Assembly: GCA_021432605.1 (NCBI GenBank)
Contig: MU271157.1
Coordinates: forward strand, 124,001 to 188,000
Direction of reading: 5' to 3'
DNA length: 64,000 nucleotides
Source: Coniochaeta sp. PMI_546
Taxonomy: Eukaryota > Ascomycota > Sordariomycetes > Coniochaetales > Coniochaetaceae
The notes under the pieces were generated by a model. That model searched no databases. It was not told the DNA's origin and worked only from the letters and a program-made list of their open reading frames with translations. Below are positions 1-11,049 of the stretch, piece after piece. A program made the position numbers and the translations under genes. The number at the start of each line of letters is the position of its first letter. The first letter of the stretch is position 1.

Positions 1-3000
1 AAGAGGACAACGTCGCCACATTCCATCCCGACCGCGAGTTGGGTGACACCGCAAGCGACGGCAGAGGCTGTTCGGTCTTTGAAATCGATCGTGGCAATAC
101 AGTCATCCCAGTCCGTTGTTTTGGCTCCTAGCAGGGCCAACCCGTCCGGACTCCTCCCGAATGACTTAAATACCACAGTATTGGTTGGGCAGAGAGGCGG
201 AATGAGGAAATATATGGACGATGGGGAAGCCAATAAGGCCTTCCCAAACTTGGTCGCTAGCCTGCTCAGGCTCACTGACCACCCTTCGACTGTCTTGGCC
301 TGCAATTGTTGATTCAGTGGTGAAACGTGTTTAGCTCGTCGTTCCAAAAATGCTGTGAGATCCTTCGCCGCCCGAATCAAGCCATGCAGATCGCCCCTGG
401 TGGCTTGGAGATCTATCCATGTCATGATATTTGACCTGAAGAAGCGATCAAGTTCTATGAGTATCCTGGCAGACTCTGACGGAGCACCATGCACGTGCTC
501 GGAGAAGTGCGACATAGCGTACTTTAGTAATCCTTCCGAGACATGCCTCTTATCCGTAAGAAAACGGCGGTGACGCGGCGGAGCAAGGGCGCGACTGCAC
601 AGAAGTTGGAGGCACGTCAATGCGATAAGTTCATGTGCTGCAGCCCTCGTGACCTGGAACTCTCCAGCGGAGCTTGACAGGATGAACTCGCGGGCAGTTG
701 CGTGCACAATGTGGACCAAGTCTGTTTGTTTGTCGATGTAGACAAGCTGCCCGCAGAGAACCTCTATAGCGGCGGAAATGCTTGGAAAACTAGTTTGGGT
801 TTCCAAGTCGAGGGCTTGCGACAGGTCAAGAGTGCTAAGTGGGCGAGCTGCTGAAACAACCCAGCGGAGTATGACCTTGGATATATGCTTCTCGCGCTCG
901 TTCTCGGCCATCTTAGCCACTATTCTTTCGTAGTAAGGCGTCATTCCTTTCGGTATGCCAGCCAGGACCTCTGTCATGCTCTTCGTAGCGGTTAACATCC
1001 GCAGCTCGTCCATAACAAGACGAACCCAGAGGAAAGAGCCGCTTGACTTGGCTAAGATTTGTTGCATTAGATCAGCCTTCTCGAAAGCTGATTCGACGAC
1101 CAACTCAGTCATTCGGCTTGAGATATACCGTTCGATGTCCTCCATAGTGTTGTTGATGGGTATGTCAACTGTTGTGAGCTGTGACTGGAATGGAACAAGA
1201 AGTCGACGAATTTCGGGGTATTTGCGGCTTGTTAGAAATATTTGGAGAGGGAACTTGGGTTTGTCTGCTTTCAGGAGAGTGAAGAGCTCGTTGTACTTCA
1301 GGCATTCGTCGACGGCATCGATGACCCAATATTGTGCATTAAAAACGGAAGCCTGGAGTCAGGTATTGATTAGCTAGAGCAAGGGACCAACAATCGACAA
1401 AACGCTTGCCTCACCTGGAATATACAACCTCTGAATATTTTGGCCCAGATGGTCCGGCTGTCGTCCTGATCAAATGTGAGGCCGTCTTGATAAGCTCGAA
1501 GAAGCATTGCTCGAATTGAGGCGTCGGACGTAGCCATTTGGTACGCGATGGACCTCAAGAAGCCCCCCAATGTCCGATTCTCCATGTGGAAATAGTAACT
1601 GGAGCACTGCAGCCTGTGTTCCTTCAAGTGGGAGACAACATGTCCCGCTAGTACTGTCTTGCCCGTGCCGGGATTAGCACTCACCCAGTAGAGCGCAGGG
1701 TCACGACGTCCATCTTTCGTGGACATGTCAGTAATGGAATCTCTCCAGTCCCTGAAGTCTTCGCGCTCGTTGATCCACTCGCAAGATCCTTCGACCTTGT
1801 CACAAAAGTCGTCTGGCTGCCCCGGTACCCCTAGGACGGCTCGAAGTATTCGAAGATGTTCCCGGGCCTCATTCTGCTTCTTCAGCACAACTTGATCCTG
1901 TCAGTGAGAAATACTGATAATTGTCATAATAATATTGAAACTCATACCACTGCGTAGCAAATCATCGATTGCCGACCCCAGACTATCTCGAAGTTTGATA
2001 TAATTAGGATCGAAAGGGTCATTGAACTTGCAAATATCACGATGATTGGCATTCATCAGATTTCGTCTCTCGTTCTTGCAGTCTTTGTGAAGAGAATGAG
2101 CCAGTGCATGGACCATGAAGATTAGTTGTATCACGTACCTAGAACCGCAGAGGTCTTGTCGACAATAAGCCCAGAAGATACGCCACCGATCTTCATAGGC
2201 AAGGTCTCATAGAAAGAAAATAAAGACACATCGTCGATAAATCGAATAAAGTCTTCGTTGATGACCTCTGGCGATGAGGCACCCTTAGTGAGATCGTACA
2301 CATAATCCTTCGGCACTCCTGAGACGGACAGAATGTTCCTCAGAATGCCAGCATAGTCTGATCCTCGGTGGGGAGTTGCAAGGAAGAAAATGCAACGCAT
2401 TCGACTCTTCAGGGAGCTTGAAGTATCGTGATGTGCCAAGATAAACGCCTTGGACGACTGGTCAGCTCCATAACTATCACTAAGCTATATGCCGGGTTCG
2501 GGTCATTGATATGTACTTGCCTTCTTGATGACCAAGCCTCCCATGGAATGTCCGACAAGAATTATGGGCACCTGACGGCAGTTAGTGGCGTCGGTTGTCG
2601 CCCAGTGAGTGAGGTCGTGCACGTACGTCTGCGTTATCCCGAAGATGCTGTGACGATCGCATAACCTCAAATAGCTCCATTCCGAAGTTATGCACGTTCA
2701 AGACCCGTTTACTAGCGGTCAGCCAGTCCGAGTCGTATCCGAAGCTGTAGATACTCGCGTGCTCGAACCCCTTCTCATATGGCAGCCATAGCTTAGGCCA
2801 GAAAAGAGCCGGATCGTCGCCTTGGCGCCATGTCTTCACACTGCCACCCCTAAGTCCATGTACGAATATTATGTCTACCAGGGGTTCCGGACTTGAGCGG
2901 AGGAGCTGCAAGCCCAAAGGTCCTTTGATACCGTGCTCGGTATCGGTAGTCTTCGTGCGGTTCAAAGCGATGGTCCAACGCCTGATGAGGGACCTTGGCG

Positions 3001-3163
3001 GCTGGATAGTGTCGGTTGAGGGAGGATGGATTGACGAGTGTACTTCCGTTTCGGCCCGCGACAGTGTCTCGTCAATCGTGGCATCGTGGCCACACGGAGG
3101 GGACTATAATAGCACAAAATTAGCGGATGTTGTCCGACAGGTGCTGCAACAACTCACCGACAT
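1..3163 (-). CDS. NLR-like STAND protein: SesB-type alpha/beta hydrolase + NACHT (3' end outside window)
   Basis: The gene is read on the minus strand and is still open at base 1, so the C-terminus lies outside the window. Inferred exons are 3163-3158, 3103-2627, 2571-2521, 2448-2139, 2082-1948, 1890-1415 and 1352-<1; phases agree throughout. The first exon is only ATG-TCG before a perfect GTGAGT donor. The protein has an N-terminal alpha/beta hydrolase with VDIIFVHGLRGG, the nucleophile elbow GHSMGG (Ser about residue 170) and the SesB-typical NANHRDICKF segment. A NACHT ATPase follows, with P-loop NPGTGKT near residue 400, Walker B WVIDAVDEC near 495 and sensor FLTSR. The last visible residues (DDCIATIDF...VGMECGDVV) resemble the first blade of a WD40 propeller, which is an inference. 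In known fungal NLRs this layout links an effector hydrolase to a nucleotide switch used in incompatibility or defence. The intron at 2449-2520 appears to be GC-AG. Confidence 0.88.
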
Positions 3164-3672
3164 CGCGGGGAAGACATCCAGTCACTGCAGGACTAGAATG
3201 CGGCATGCGTTCAATCCATGCTATACATCTTGACAAGGGGTTGCTGATGCGAAGACGCTTGACGACCGACTTGGAGCATGAGGCTAGCGCTGAAGCTTTA
3301 TCGGTCGATCGGTCTTGACCTAGATAAGTAGCCTCACGTGTGACGTGTCAGGTTGTGGTGTTTACTACTCCTTGCGCATCCCGCGGCACTGCTGCAGCAG
3401 GGCGGTTATGATATCCAATCGGTGCCATTGGAGTATTTGCCCTAAATGAGCAGCACAAGGCTGTGTGGAAAGTGGAAGGTACGTGGGGAGGGCTCTGTTG
3501 TCGACTTTGCTCGAGCGCGGATTTTCTTCCTATCCGCTTCACACTTCACCTTGGACGATTCGGGTACATGAGAAGAGTACGAGTGTCGCCAGTTTGGAGT
3601 GCTTTGAGGCATTCAACACGTTTGTATCGATTCACTGCCCCTTGTCATCTTCAGCGGCCAGCGTGGTGCACA
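3164..3672. promoter_or_regulatory. Divergent intergenic region between NLR and ketosamine-kinase genes
   Basis: About 510 bases separate the two divergent start codons, so both promoters must lie here or overlap. No coding segment and no clear TATA box is seen. Confidence 0.5.
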
Positions 3673-4945
3673 ATGGATTCACCTGAAACCTACCTCGACC
3701 CCGCAATCCTCAAAGGTGCGTACGTCTCATAACCTGCTTAGTAACAACAGCACCCAAGGAACCGCTCGCAGATCAAAGCTCGACAAACATGCCTCGATAT
3801 CAAATACATCTTTATAACTGATATCCGGTCAATTCAGCTTTGCCAAAGGGGTCGGTTGTTGTCAATGTTGACAATCATGGCAAAACGAACTGGGCAAAGG
3901 GTCTCAAAGTGGAGGTTGAGACCCCTGACGGCCTGGAAAAAGCGTACTTCCTGAAAGTAAGAATCATCCCCGGCTGACTCCTCTTAAGCCGCCGTCGACG
4001 CCGACAACTAGCACAGATTACGGAGCGCGAGAGCGCTCTAGAGATGGCCACCGGTGAGTTCGAGAGCCAGGTGGCCATGCAGCAGTGCATCCCCGACAAC
4101 GTAGCCAAGGCGGTGGGAGTAGGACCACTGGAGAATGACTCTACCAAGTCATACTTCATCGTCGAGTTCAAGGACATGCGGGCCAAAAAGCCATCTCCCC
4201 AGATGGTGGCTACAGTCCTTGCCAAGATGCACAAGACATCAGAGTCGCCTACCGGGGCGTTTGGATTCCCGGTCACAACATATAAGGGATACTTTCCCGT
4301 GAACAACGACTGGTGCGAGAAGTGGGAAGACTGGTTCTCCCGGGAGTTCAGGCAGACTCTACAGAACTTTTACTCACGTCGCGGAGAAGATCTTGAGTTC
4401 GTCGAACTTTTTGAAGACTTCTCGTCCAAGGTCATACCCCGTTTACTCAGGCCTCTCGAGACCGGCGGGAGGTATATCAAGCCAACGCTGTGCCACACCG
4501 ATCTGTGGCACGGCAATGCTGCACTGGACCTCGAGACCCAGGAGTGTATCATCTTCGACCCATGTTGCCTATACGGTCATAATGAAGGCAAGTTAGGACA
4601 TCTCCTGTCCTTCTCGTGCTAACAATGCGGGAGTAGTGGACCTAAGCTTTTTTCGCGGTGAAGGATACGGATGGAGCAATGAGTACATCGAGGAGTATGT
4701 CAAACAAGTCCAACCATCCGAGCCTCGAGAAGACTTCGATGATCGCAACGCTCTCTATGCAATGCGGAACTATATCGTCAGTGCCACCTTATGGGACCAC
4801 TGGTTGCACATGATGAAGCAGTACGTGTTCCTCCAATTGGTAATAATGTTGTGTTTAGTCGCTAAGTCCAAGGAGTGTCAAGGATGAGATGCGTCGTCTG
4901 ATCGCAAAACATCCCGAGGGATTCGCAGGTTTCGCCGAAACTTAA
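3673..4945 (+). CDS. Fructosamine/ketosamine-3-kinase-like protein
   Basis: Five exons are inferred: 3673-3715, 3838-3956, 4017-4587, 4637-4820 and about 4873-4945, giving a protein of about 330 residues, close to the roughly 310 usual for the FN3K family. The catalytic loop LCHTDLWHGN and the metal-binding IIFDPCCLYGHNE segment match the fructosamine-kinase branch of the aminoglycoside-phosphotransferase fold. GAFGFPVTTYKGYFP is the family's typical substrate-lobe segment, and the N-terminal KGSVVVNVDNHGKTNWAKGL is the ATP-binding region. Known members phosphorylate sugars attached to lysine so that the glycated protein can be repaired. The third intron (4588-4636) only keeps the frame if the donor is GC (AG|GCAAGT), restoring GHNEVDL. 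The last acceptor is ambiguous by six bases. General APH function is the alternative reading. Confidence 0.82.
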
Positions 4946-5066
4946 TCTTCACCAGGCGATTTACAGTTTGGATACACAGAAACTCTACCAAAACATATAA
5001 ATATCAATCGAGATAGCCGAACTTTTCTGCATTAATTAGTTCTGACCTGACGCCCGTCACATGCTT

Positions 5067-5364
5067 TCATCGCGCAAATAATCCGAGTGTGCAGGCTGGC
5101 TTGATCTCCTCAAGATCATGCATCCTGATACTGATCAAAAAACTCTGTCTCGCGCGTACCAGCGCCTCAATATTCATATCAAGTCTCCACCGGGTCTCCT
5201 CTGTCTGGCTCTTATAAAGTACCTCACTCCAGAACGCTTCAATACCCATGCCATTGTCATCGTTTGCCACCCAAGAGGAAAGCCTGAATAGCACCCAGAT
5301 TCTAGCTGTATACCCAGCCGCTAAGTTGAGCTGGACAAGCAGTGAGAACCAGAAAGCCATGCGG
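5067..5364 (-). CDS. Possible terminal exon of an unrecognised protein
   Basis: An open frame ends at 5067. Counted from an internal ATG it encodes about 98 residues, with a hydrophobic start (MAFWFSLLVQLNLAAGYTAR) and then an amphipathic, charged tail (IEAFWSEVLYK, IRMHDLEEIKPAC). The composition looks protein-like, but I recognise no family. Upstream fragments on the same strand (5590-5402) could be earlier exons, yet I could not join them with convincing splice sites. It may be a real gene end or a decayed copy. Confidence 0.3.
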
Positions 5365-5429
5365 CATCCACACCGAGAGGCTGGGCACATTGAACGTAAG
5401 CCTAAGGCTCGGGCGCTGTATGCCAATGT

Positions 5430-6078
5430 TCACGTTCAGCCACTGTATTCGGAAACTTCGAAATGTGTAACTCAGCTTGCGACTTGTTCCAAGGACTCGG
5501 ACAAGCAAAAAATCCTATAAACTCATCAGACGTAACCATTGTATCCTCCGTTTTCGGACGCTGGTGTTCAACACACACGGCAGGGAACATGCCAGGTTGC
5601 AGAAGAGAATAAGATATTTGTAATATCGTCTCACTGCTGTGGAAGTTGGTCTAGGAATGGGTTCGACACGCCTAGTATGAGAAACTTCGTAGTGGATTGA
5701 AGGGTGCGGTGCCTCATGTTAAGGGGCCCATTTGTCTAATACTGACTTCGTACTATGACAAGTGTGACATCCACTTCGTCTAAGTCTATGTTTGTATCGG
5801 CTCATATACGATTTGGGTCTCCGTCTACAACATCACGATACAGGGTATCTGAGAACCTCGCACGAACTATAACATCTCGTGCTACGACGAAGGCATAGGC
5901 GTGACTAGTATCAGTTCAATGGTACCCCGGCTGCTAATGGAAGTTGTTCCGCAGCTTCAAAGCGTCTAGAGATTGAACAACTTTATTGTAATGGATATCG
6001 CTTAGCACGATACGGTACCAGTAAACTCTACATCAAAGGGACCGTGCCTTATCTAGAAATAACTACGAGACTTCCGTG
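5430..6078. other. Intergenic stretch, nothing supported
   Basis: No frame longer than about 60 codons with a plausible start, no RNA gene and no repeat was seen here. Confidence 0.4.
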
Positions 6079-6930
6079 CTATACATCAACTTCTCCAAAA
6101 CAGGTGCCACTGCCAGTGTCCACGTCATTATGCCACCAAATCTGTCCATTTCGATCAGTCCAACACCACCTTCGTACATCGCTGTTCCATACCCAAGGAG
6201 ACCCTGACTCTCCAAGGCTCCGGGCACCATCCATCGAGGGCGGGAGAAGCGCACGATAGGCCGTCATGTCTCCCTTGATCCGAAATTGTAGTTGAGCGTC
6301 TCTTCTCTCTCGGTAGAGAACTTCGTCAAGAAGTTGTCGATTGATTTGGACGGTGACGCACTGGTCATCAGTATCCATGCCATCATATGCTGAGGGATCA
6401 GGCGTCGTCTCGACTGATGCTTCAGAAGTCAGTTCGGGTGTTGGCGTAAATGAAGGACTCCCGCTCGATAACTGGTTTGTCCTCGAGTAGTTATTGCGGG
6501 CTATGCAGGCCGGGTATGAAGTGTCGTGGGCAACGATTTGTTCTATATCCAACTGTCTGCTTGGGATCGGAGCATTGTGATTGACTGGGTAGCATTGGTA
6601 AGTATCGAGATGTCCCTTTCGTGTGCCAGTGTCTGTGTCCTCCAGGACATTTCGTTTCTCGGGAGGTGATTCGCCTGGGGTCGCCTGTCGGGCTTCCGTA
6701 GATTGATCCAGAGTTCTAGCGAACACATCCAATTGTATCTCCATCTCGAGACCATGGGTGAACCTCACAAAGACACCAGTGTCGTCTGTTAGACACAACG
6801 TGGTATAAAACCGCGAAGGTCCCCTGCCGATGCCCCAAGACATCCTTATAAAACGTTGCCGTGCTCTTGCCCATTGTATTACGGCGTAGACACCCAGCTT
6901 AAATACAGAGGCGAACAGGCCAGAGGACAT
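6079..6930 (-). CDS. Hypothetical protein, about 283 residues
   Basis: This is a single open frame from an ATG at 6930. The N-terminal part contains GLFASVFKLGVYAVIQWARAR, which is partly hydrophobic, and FTHGLEMEIQLDVFARTL. The middle is Ser/Thr/Pro-rich and probably disordered. The C-terminal part has RQLLDEVLYRERRDAQLQF followed by a Trp-rich end (WVWNSDVRRWCWTDRNGQIWW). I know no family with this arrangement. A longer frame continues upstream without an ATG, so an earlier exon is possible. Coding status rests on frame length and composition only. Confidence 0.5.
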   Translation of the reverse strand: MSSGLFASVFKLGVYAVIQWARARQRFIRMSWGIGRGPSRFYTTLCLTDDTGVFVRFTHGLEMEIQLDVFARTLDQSTEARQATPGESPPEKRNVLEDTDTGTRKGHLDTYQCYPVNHNAPIPSRQLDIEQIVAHDTSYPACIARNNYSRTNQLSSGSPSFTPTPELTSEASVETTPDPSAYDGMDTDDQCVTVQINRQLLDEVLYRERRDAQLQFRIKGDMTAYRALLPPSMDGARSLGESGSPWVWNSDVRRWCWTDRNGQIWWHNDVDTGSGTCFGEVDV

Positions 6931-8605
6931 TGAATGTTGTTCGCCCGGCGAGAAACATTGGCTCTGCACGACGCAGTCACGTATACCCTCGCGCCGTTGA
7001 CTGGTGCCGCATACGGAAAGAGCCGAAATCGATATTGTGACAGAAGTGCTCTATCAGAGTCAGCAAAATGCCATGGTCCCGGGCACGAATGGCGGACGCA
7101 AACCTACACAGCGTGGGAGCTCGGGGCTAACCGTTTTGTCTTCCTCCCTTTGCCTATCCATTGTCAACTATGGAGGCTCAAATGCCAAGTGACAGAGGCG
7201 TGGGGAGAATTGGGACATGGTTAGAGCCCTGGGCTGGGAGCATATTGTTCAAGCGAACAAGGCCACTGCTATATAGCGGACCGCTTGAGCAACCTTGGGC
7301 CATGGGATAGGTCTGTGAGCCCTCGAAAACTGGGCGTTGTCTCGGAATAACAAATATCACCATATGCAGTGGCAAATCCGGAAACGAAATTCTAAAAACG
7401 AAAAAGATTAGCAGGGAGCCACGGAAAAGTCAGCGGCAACATGGCGAGAAGCGGGAAAAAGGGGCGTCATGCAGTCAACCCAACCGACGCGGGGTATCAC
7501 AACCTATTCGGGCACACAACATCAGCTGAGAGGAGCCCATGAGCATCACAGCGTGCTTCAGACTTCTGGGCTGGTACGTACTCACAGTATACATATACCC
7601 TCTTAGGTTCAGACAATGCTGTGTGTTCCTCGTCACGCAGGTGCCGTTCGACCCTATAGGCTATAAAGTGACCCAGGTGGGAGTGACAAGGCACCTTTGG
7701 CGCATGCATGGCCAGCTCATCTGTTCAATCATTACGTGCAAGCGTATATATGGCCAATTGCAAGCACCGTCAGTCTTGGGGCCCTGGTCTCAAAGTATGG
7801 CCGACATGCTTCTCTCTAGCGCGAAATACTTTTACTATCACAACAACAGGTTTCATCTCACCGGTTACCTCTTTTAACCCAATGACTTTCAGTCGAGATC
7901 CGACCAGAGTCTTTGCTCTGGCCTGCTGGTTGGGGCTGCGCCATCTCTGATGGCCCTACGACAGGCGAGCCGAAGATCCAAGCAGTGTGCGAACCAGAAT
8001 GGCGCGCATTTCGAGTTCAAGGCGACGCTTGAGCGTGAAAGCCTACAGGATGCCTTGCGATCGAATCTCAAACATATATCCGGTATGTTTAAGTACTTTC
8101 TTTGGTCAGCGACGGTAGGCCTTATATGTTTGTACTTGGCCTTGTCCTCCTGCACTCCGGGCCTCTTTGACGGCCACGAACCTTTTCTCGTGCAATACCT
8201 TGCACAACTCACAATCGGGCTTCAATAAGGTCATACTGTAACCAGTAACCACTGCCTTGTGATTTGTCGACGTCAAATAGGTTCTGTTTCGATCTCTTAT
8301 GGCCGCCTGGATCGCGACGGTAACGGCTGCATCGAGGGCCGTTCTACCACTCCATCATTGCAGTACATATCGTCCATCAAGAGGAACGCAGTTTGTGACC
8401 AGAGAGCCAGAGATCACATGGCCCGCGCCAAGAGAGGAGGGCAGAGCGAAGGGAGTGCTATCAAAGGCCGTCCACGGCGGAAGCCAGCGTTAGTATTCTG
8501 CCTTGAATGTTATCCTAGACAGCGACTGATAACTACGAGTACAGCTTCAAGCCAGTGACTCCAGTACGCATAGCAGAGAAAGTCTCATTAGCTTCTTCCT
8601 CCCAG
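6931..8605. other. Gene-poor intergenic region
   Basis: About 1.7 kb lies between two uncharacterised genes. The best small frame is an ATG-initiated 92-codon one at 7950-8228 (+) with a hydrophobic segment (FLWSATVGLICLYLALSS). It has no recognisable homology and I do not call it a gene. No RNA gene or repeat was seen. Confidence 0.4.
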
Positions 8606-9773
8606 ATGACCCGGCCTGACGGGCCTGACGCCGGCACTGCCAGCTACGACGCCGCTCCTACACCGCGAAAGCCCCCAGAGCCAGGGGGTCCGTTCTTCCC
8701 TGAAAGCCATCTCACGTCTAGCAGCAATGACTCGGTGGCCGCTAACGGAAACGAAGCCCCGGGATCAGCAGCCGAGTACCGCTATCCTCGTCCGTCACCG
8801 CAGGGTATACCGCCAGACGTCAACCCATTTCGCGTATCACCCCAAACACAGCCCGGGACTTTCCAACAGATCGTCCCGTCTGAAAGGTGGATGACCAATA
8901 TGAGAATTGTGTTTAACAGCCCTGCCCCTGGATCCACCTCCATGACCGTCCCTGTTATGGTTGACCAGGCTCGCCTGAAATCCTGCGTCTGGCAGCCCCT
9001 CGTGGTGTTGTGCCGCTATCCGACCAATAACGTCGCCCCTCCGGGTTCCATAGAACCAAGTCCAGTGGTGGACATACTCGTCGAGCTAGATAAGGAGAAA
9101 TTGTTCATACTGGAGAAGATTGAGATGGTCACCAACGACCCCGGTGCGGGTGCGGCCATGATCATCGGACGAGATGACTTGGCGCAGATCGAAGCGCATC
9201 TCGGGCACCCTCTATGTCTACGACGCAATGATAATTCAGGCTCATCGGCAACCCGCGACGTGCTAGCAACCTCATACGGTACATGCAATGACAATCATGT
9301 CGGATTTGATATGGCGTTCCCCAACCAAGGTACGTTGTCAGCCGTCTCCGACGAGTGGAGTTGAAATAAGACGAACAATGAGACTCAAACGGCTAGGGCC
9401 GTTGTGGGTCTCTTGCTTTGTACCTTACCTTACCTTTATTGATGCAAGCGGGATACCAGTAGAACTAACCGAGTGGACAGCAGATCTCCCAGCACACGCA
9501 CACGCAAACGCACTCGTGCAGGGGCAGGGGCAGGGGCTTGGGCAGGCTTCGCATCCAAGCTGGAGCCAGGCTCAGGACGCCAACCAAACAGCATACTTCA
9601 TCCCCGGATACGGTAGTGCGGGATACCACAGCTCTCTTGACGAGCCGAATACGTTTCTATCCAATGATGATGATGCCATGGTTACGACAGAACAAGGCTT
9701 CGGAGAGCTTTTGCAGGCCGACGAGCCTTGGGACAACTGGGATGACTGGCATGACTGGTCTGCGACCCAATGA
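8606..9773 (+). CDS. Hypothetical protein with Trp/Asp-rich C-terminus
   Basis: Two exons are inferred: 8606-9329 and 9460-9773 (GTACGT donor, CAG acceptor), giving about 345 residues. The N-terminal 90 residues are Pro/Ser-rich and probably disordered. Residues about 95-200 look folded (ERWMTNMRIVFNSP, VDILVELDKEKLFILEKIEM). The second exon starts VELTEWTADLP, runs through a Gly/Gln stretch (QGQGQGLGQ) and ends in DEPWDNWDDWHDW. The frame stays open a little upstream of 8606, and CCCAG directly before the ATG could be a splice acceptor, so the true start may lie in an upstream exon. I do not recognise the family. Confidence 0.55.
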
Positions 9774-11049
9774 AGCAGCTCGCAGGCTTGGACTTCATTT
9801 GACATTCACCTAGTTTCGCGTCCCTTCTGATTTCCTCTAGTCTTTTGTCTTTCTTGATTCTCTTCATTATCCGCTCCTTTACAGCTATCTTCGACCACTG
9901 AACGCGCTATCCCGTGGGGCTAACGAGATACACCTAGCAAACCACCTCCCCGCCTCCGCACGGGGCGACTTTTCCGGAGGCTGGCATGACAGATTTGCAC
10001 CAAGGATAGCGTATGTCTGGCGTCAATTACTGGCCCGATGACCTGGCATCCTCAGATCCCCGGCCATACCAGCTTCGACCTACACGGCTTCTTGGCTGTT
10101 AACTACCGTACACACCGTACAGAATGACGCGAGCCCGCGCATTTGGTAGGGCCTCGGAAGCGTTCAGCTTCCGCGCCGTGTATCGGGCTTGGTAGGGCTG
10201 TCTCCCTCGTGGAGTGGACGATCGCGGTGTGCTCTGTCGTGGCGCGCTCTTGGTAAAGTCGTCTCATGTGAGAGGCAGAGGTTCTTTTGCTACTATGTAC
10301 TTGGGCGGCTCATGGTAGTGGCGGTCATTTGCTTTCTTCCGCGGTATGCGTTAGGTCTGGACTCAGATTGATATCAGGGTGTTGCAATACACGTCACTTC
10401 GCCCCTTGCTGTACCTGACGGAAACGATATGGGGGAGTTTTTTGATCGACCTGTCCGGAGGAGTACACGAGGAGAGGCAGGAAGGACATCGTGTCTTCTT
10501 TCCCTTACAAATACGTGTTTACGCTTAAGGGGGACAAATGCGGTCGCAATAGCTCTTGTTCCCTTTATTATGATGAATGAATTAAGCCCTCTCTGCCGTC
10601 GCCATGCCTCGCAATCTGAACGCAAGCTCTGACAAACCCTTTGATGACAAATTGAGCCTTCGTTGACGGCAGGCGGAGATACCGGCCAGGTTCGGCCGGC
10701 CGGACAGCGAGACGGGGCACCGATAACTCCAAATATCTCAGGCGAACGGTCCCTGTCTTGTGCTCCCTCCCGCGCGGTTGTTCACTTCGATGCTTGCTAA
10801 GCTGCAACCCCCACCACAGCTCCAAATGCAGGGGTAGCTACTGCTATCTGGCCACTAGGGGTAACCTAAGGCGTACCTAAGGCTAAGACTAGTTAGTGCT
10901 CGATCAATCGCGATGCTCGTCTCGTCGTCATCGCGATGGAGCCTCCATTTCTCCAAATGTGCCTCCTCTAAAGACAGGCACATCTGCCTCGATAGTCGTC
11001 TCCGCGTTAAGCTGCTCGTATCTGCTGTAGACTACATGAGGGGTCGCAC
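9774..11049. other. Intergenic region upstream of the glutathione transferase gene
   Basis: About 1.3 kb has no supported gene. It contains two copies of ACCTAAGG (10864-10871 and 10875-10882), a motif that recurs in other intergenic parts of this window. Confidence 0.5.
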
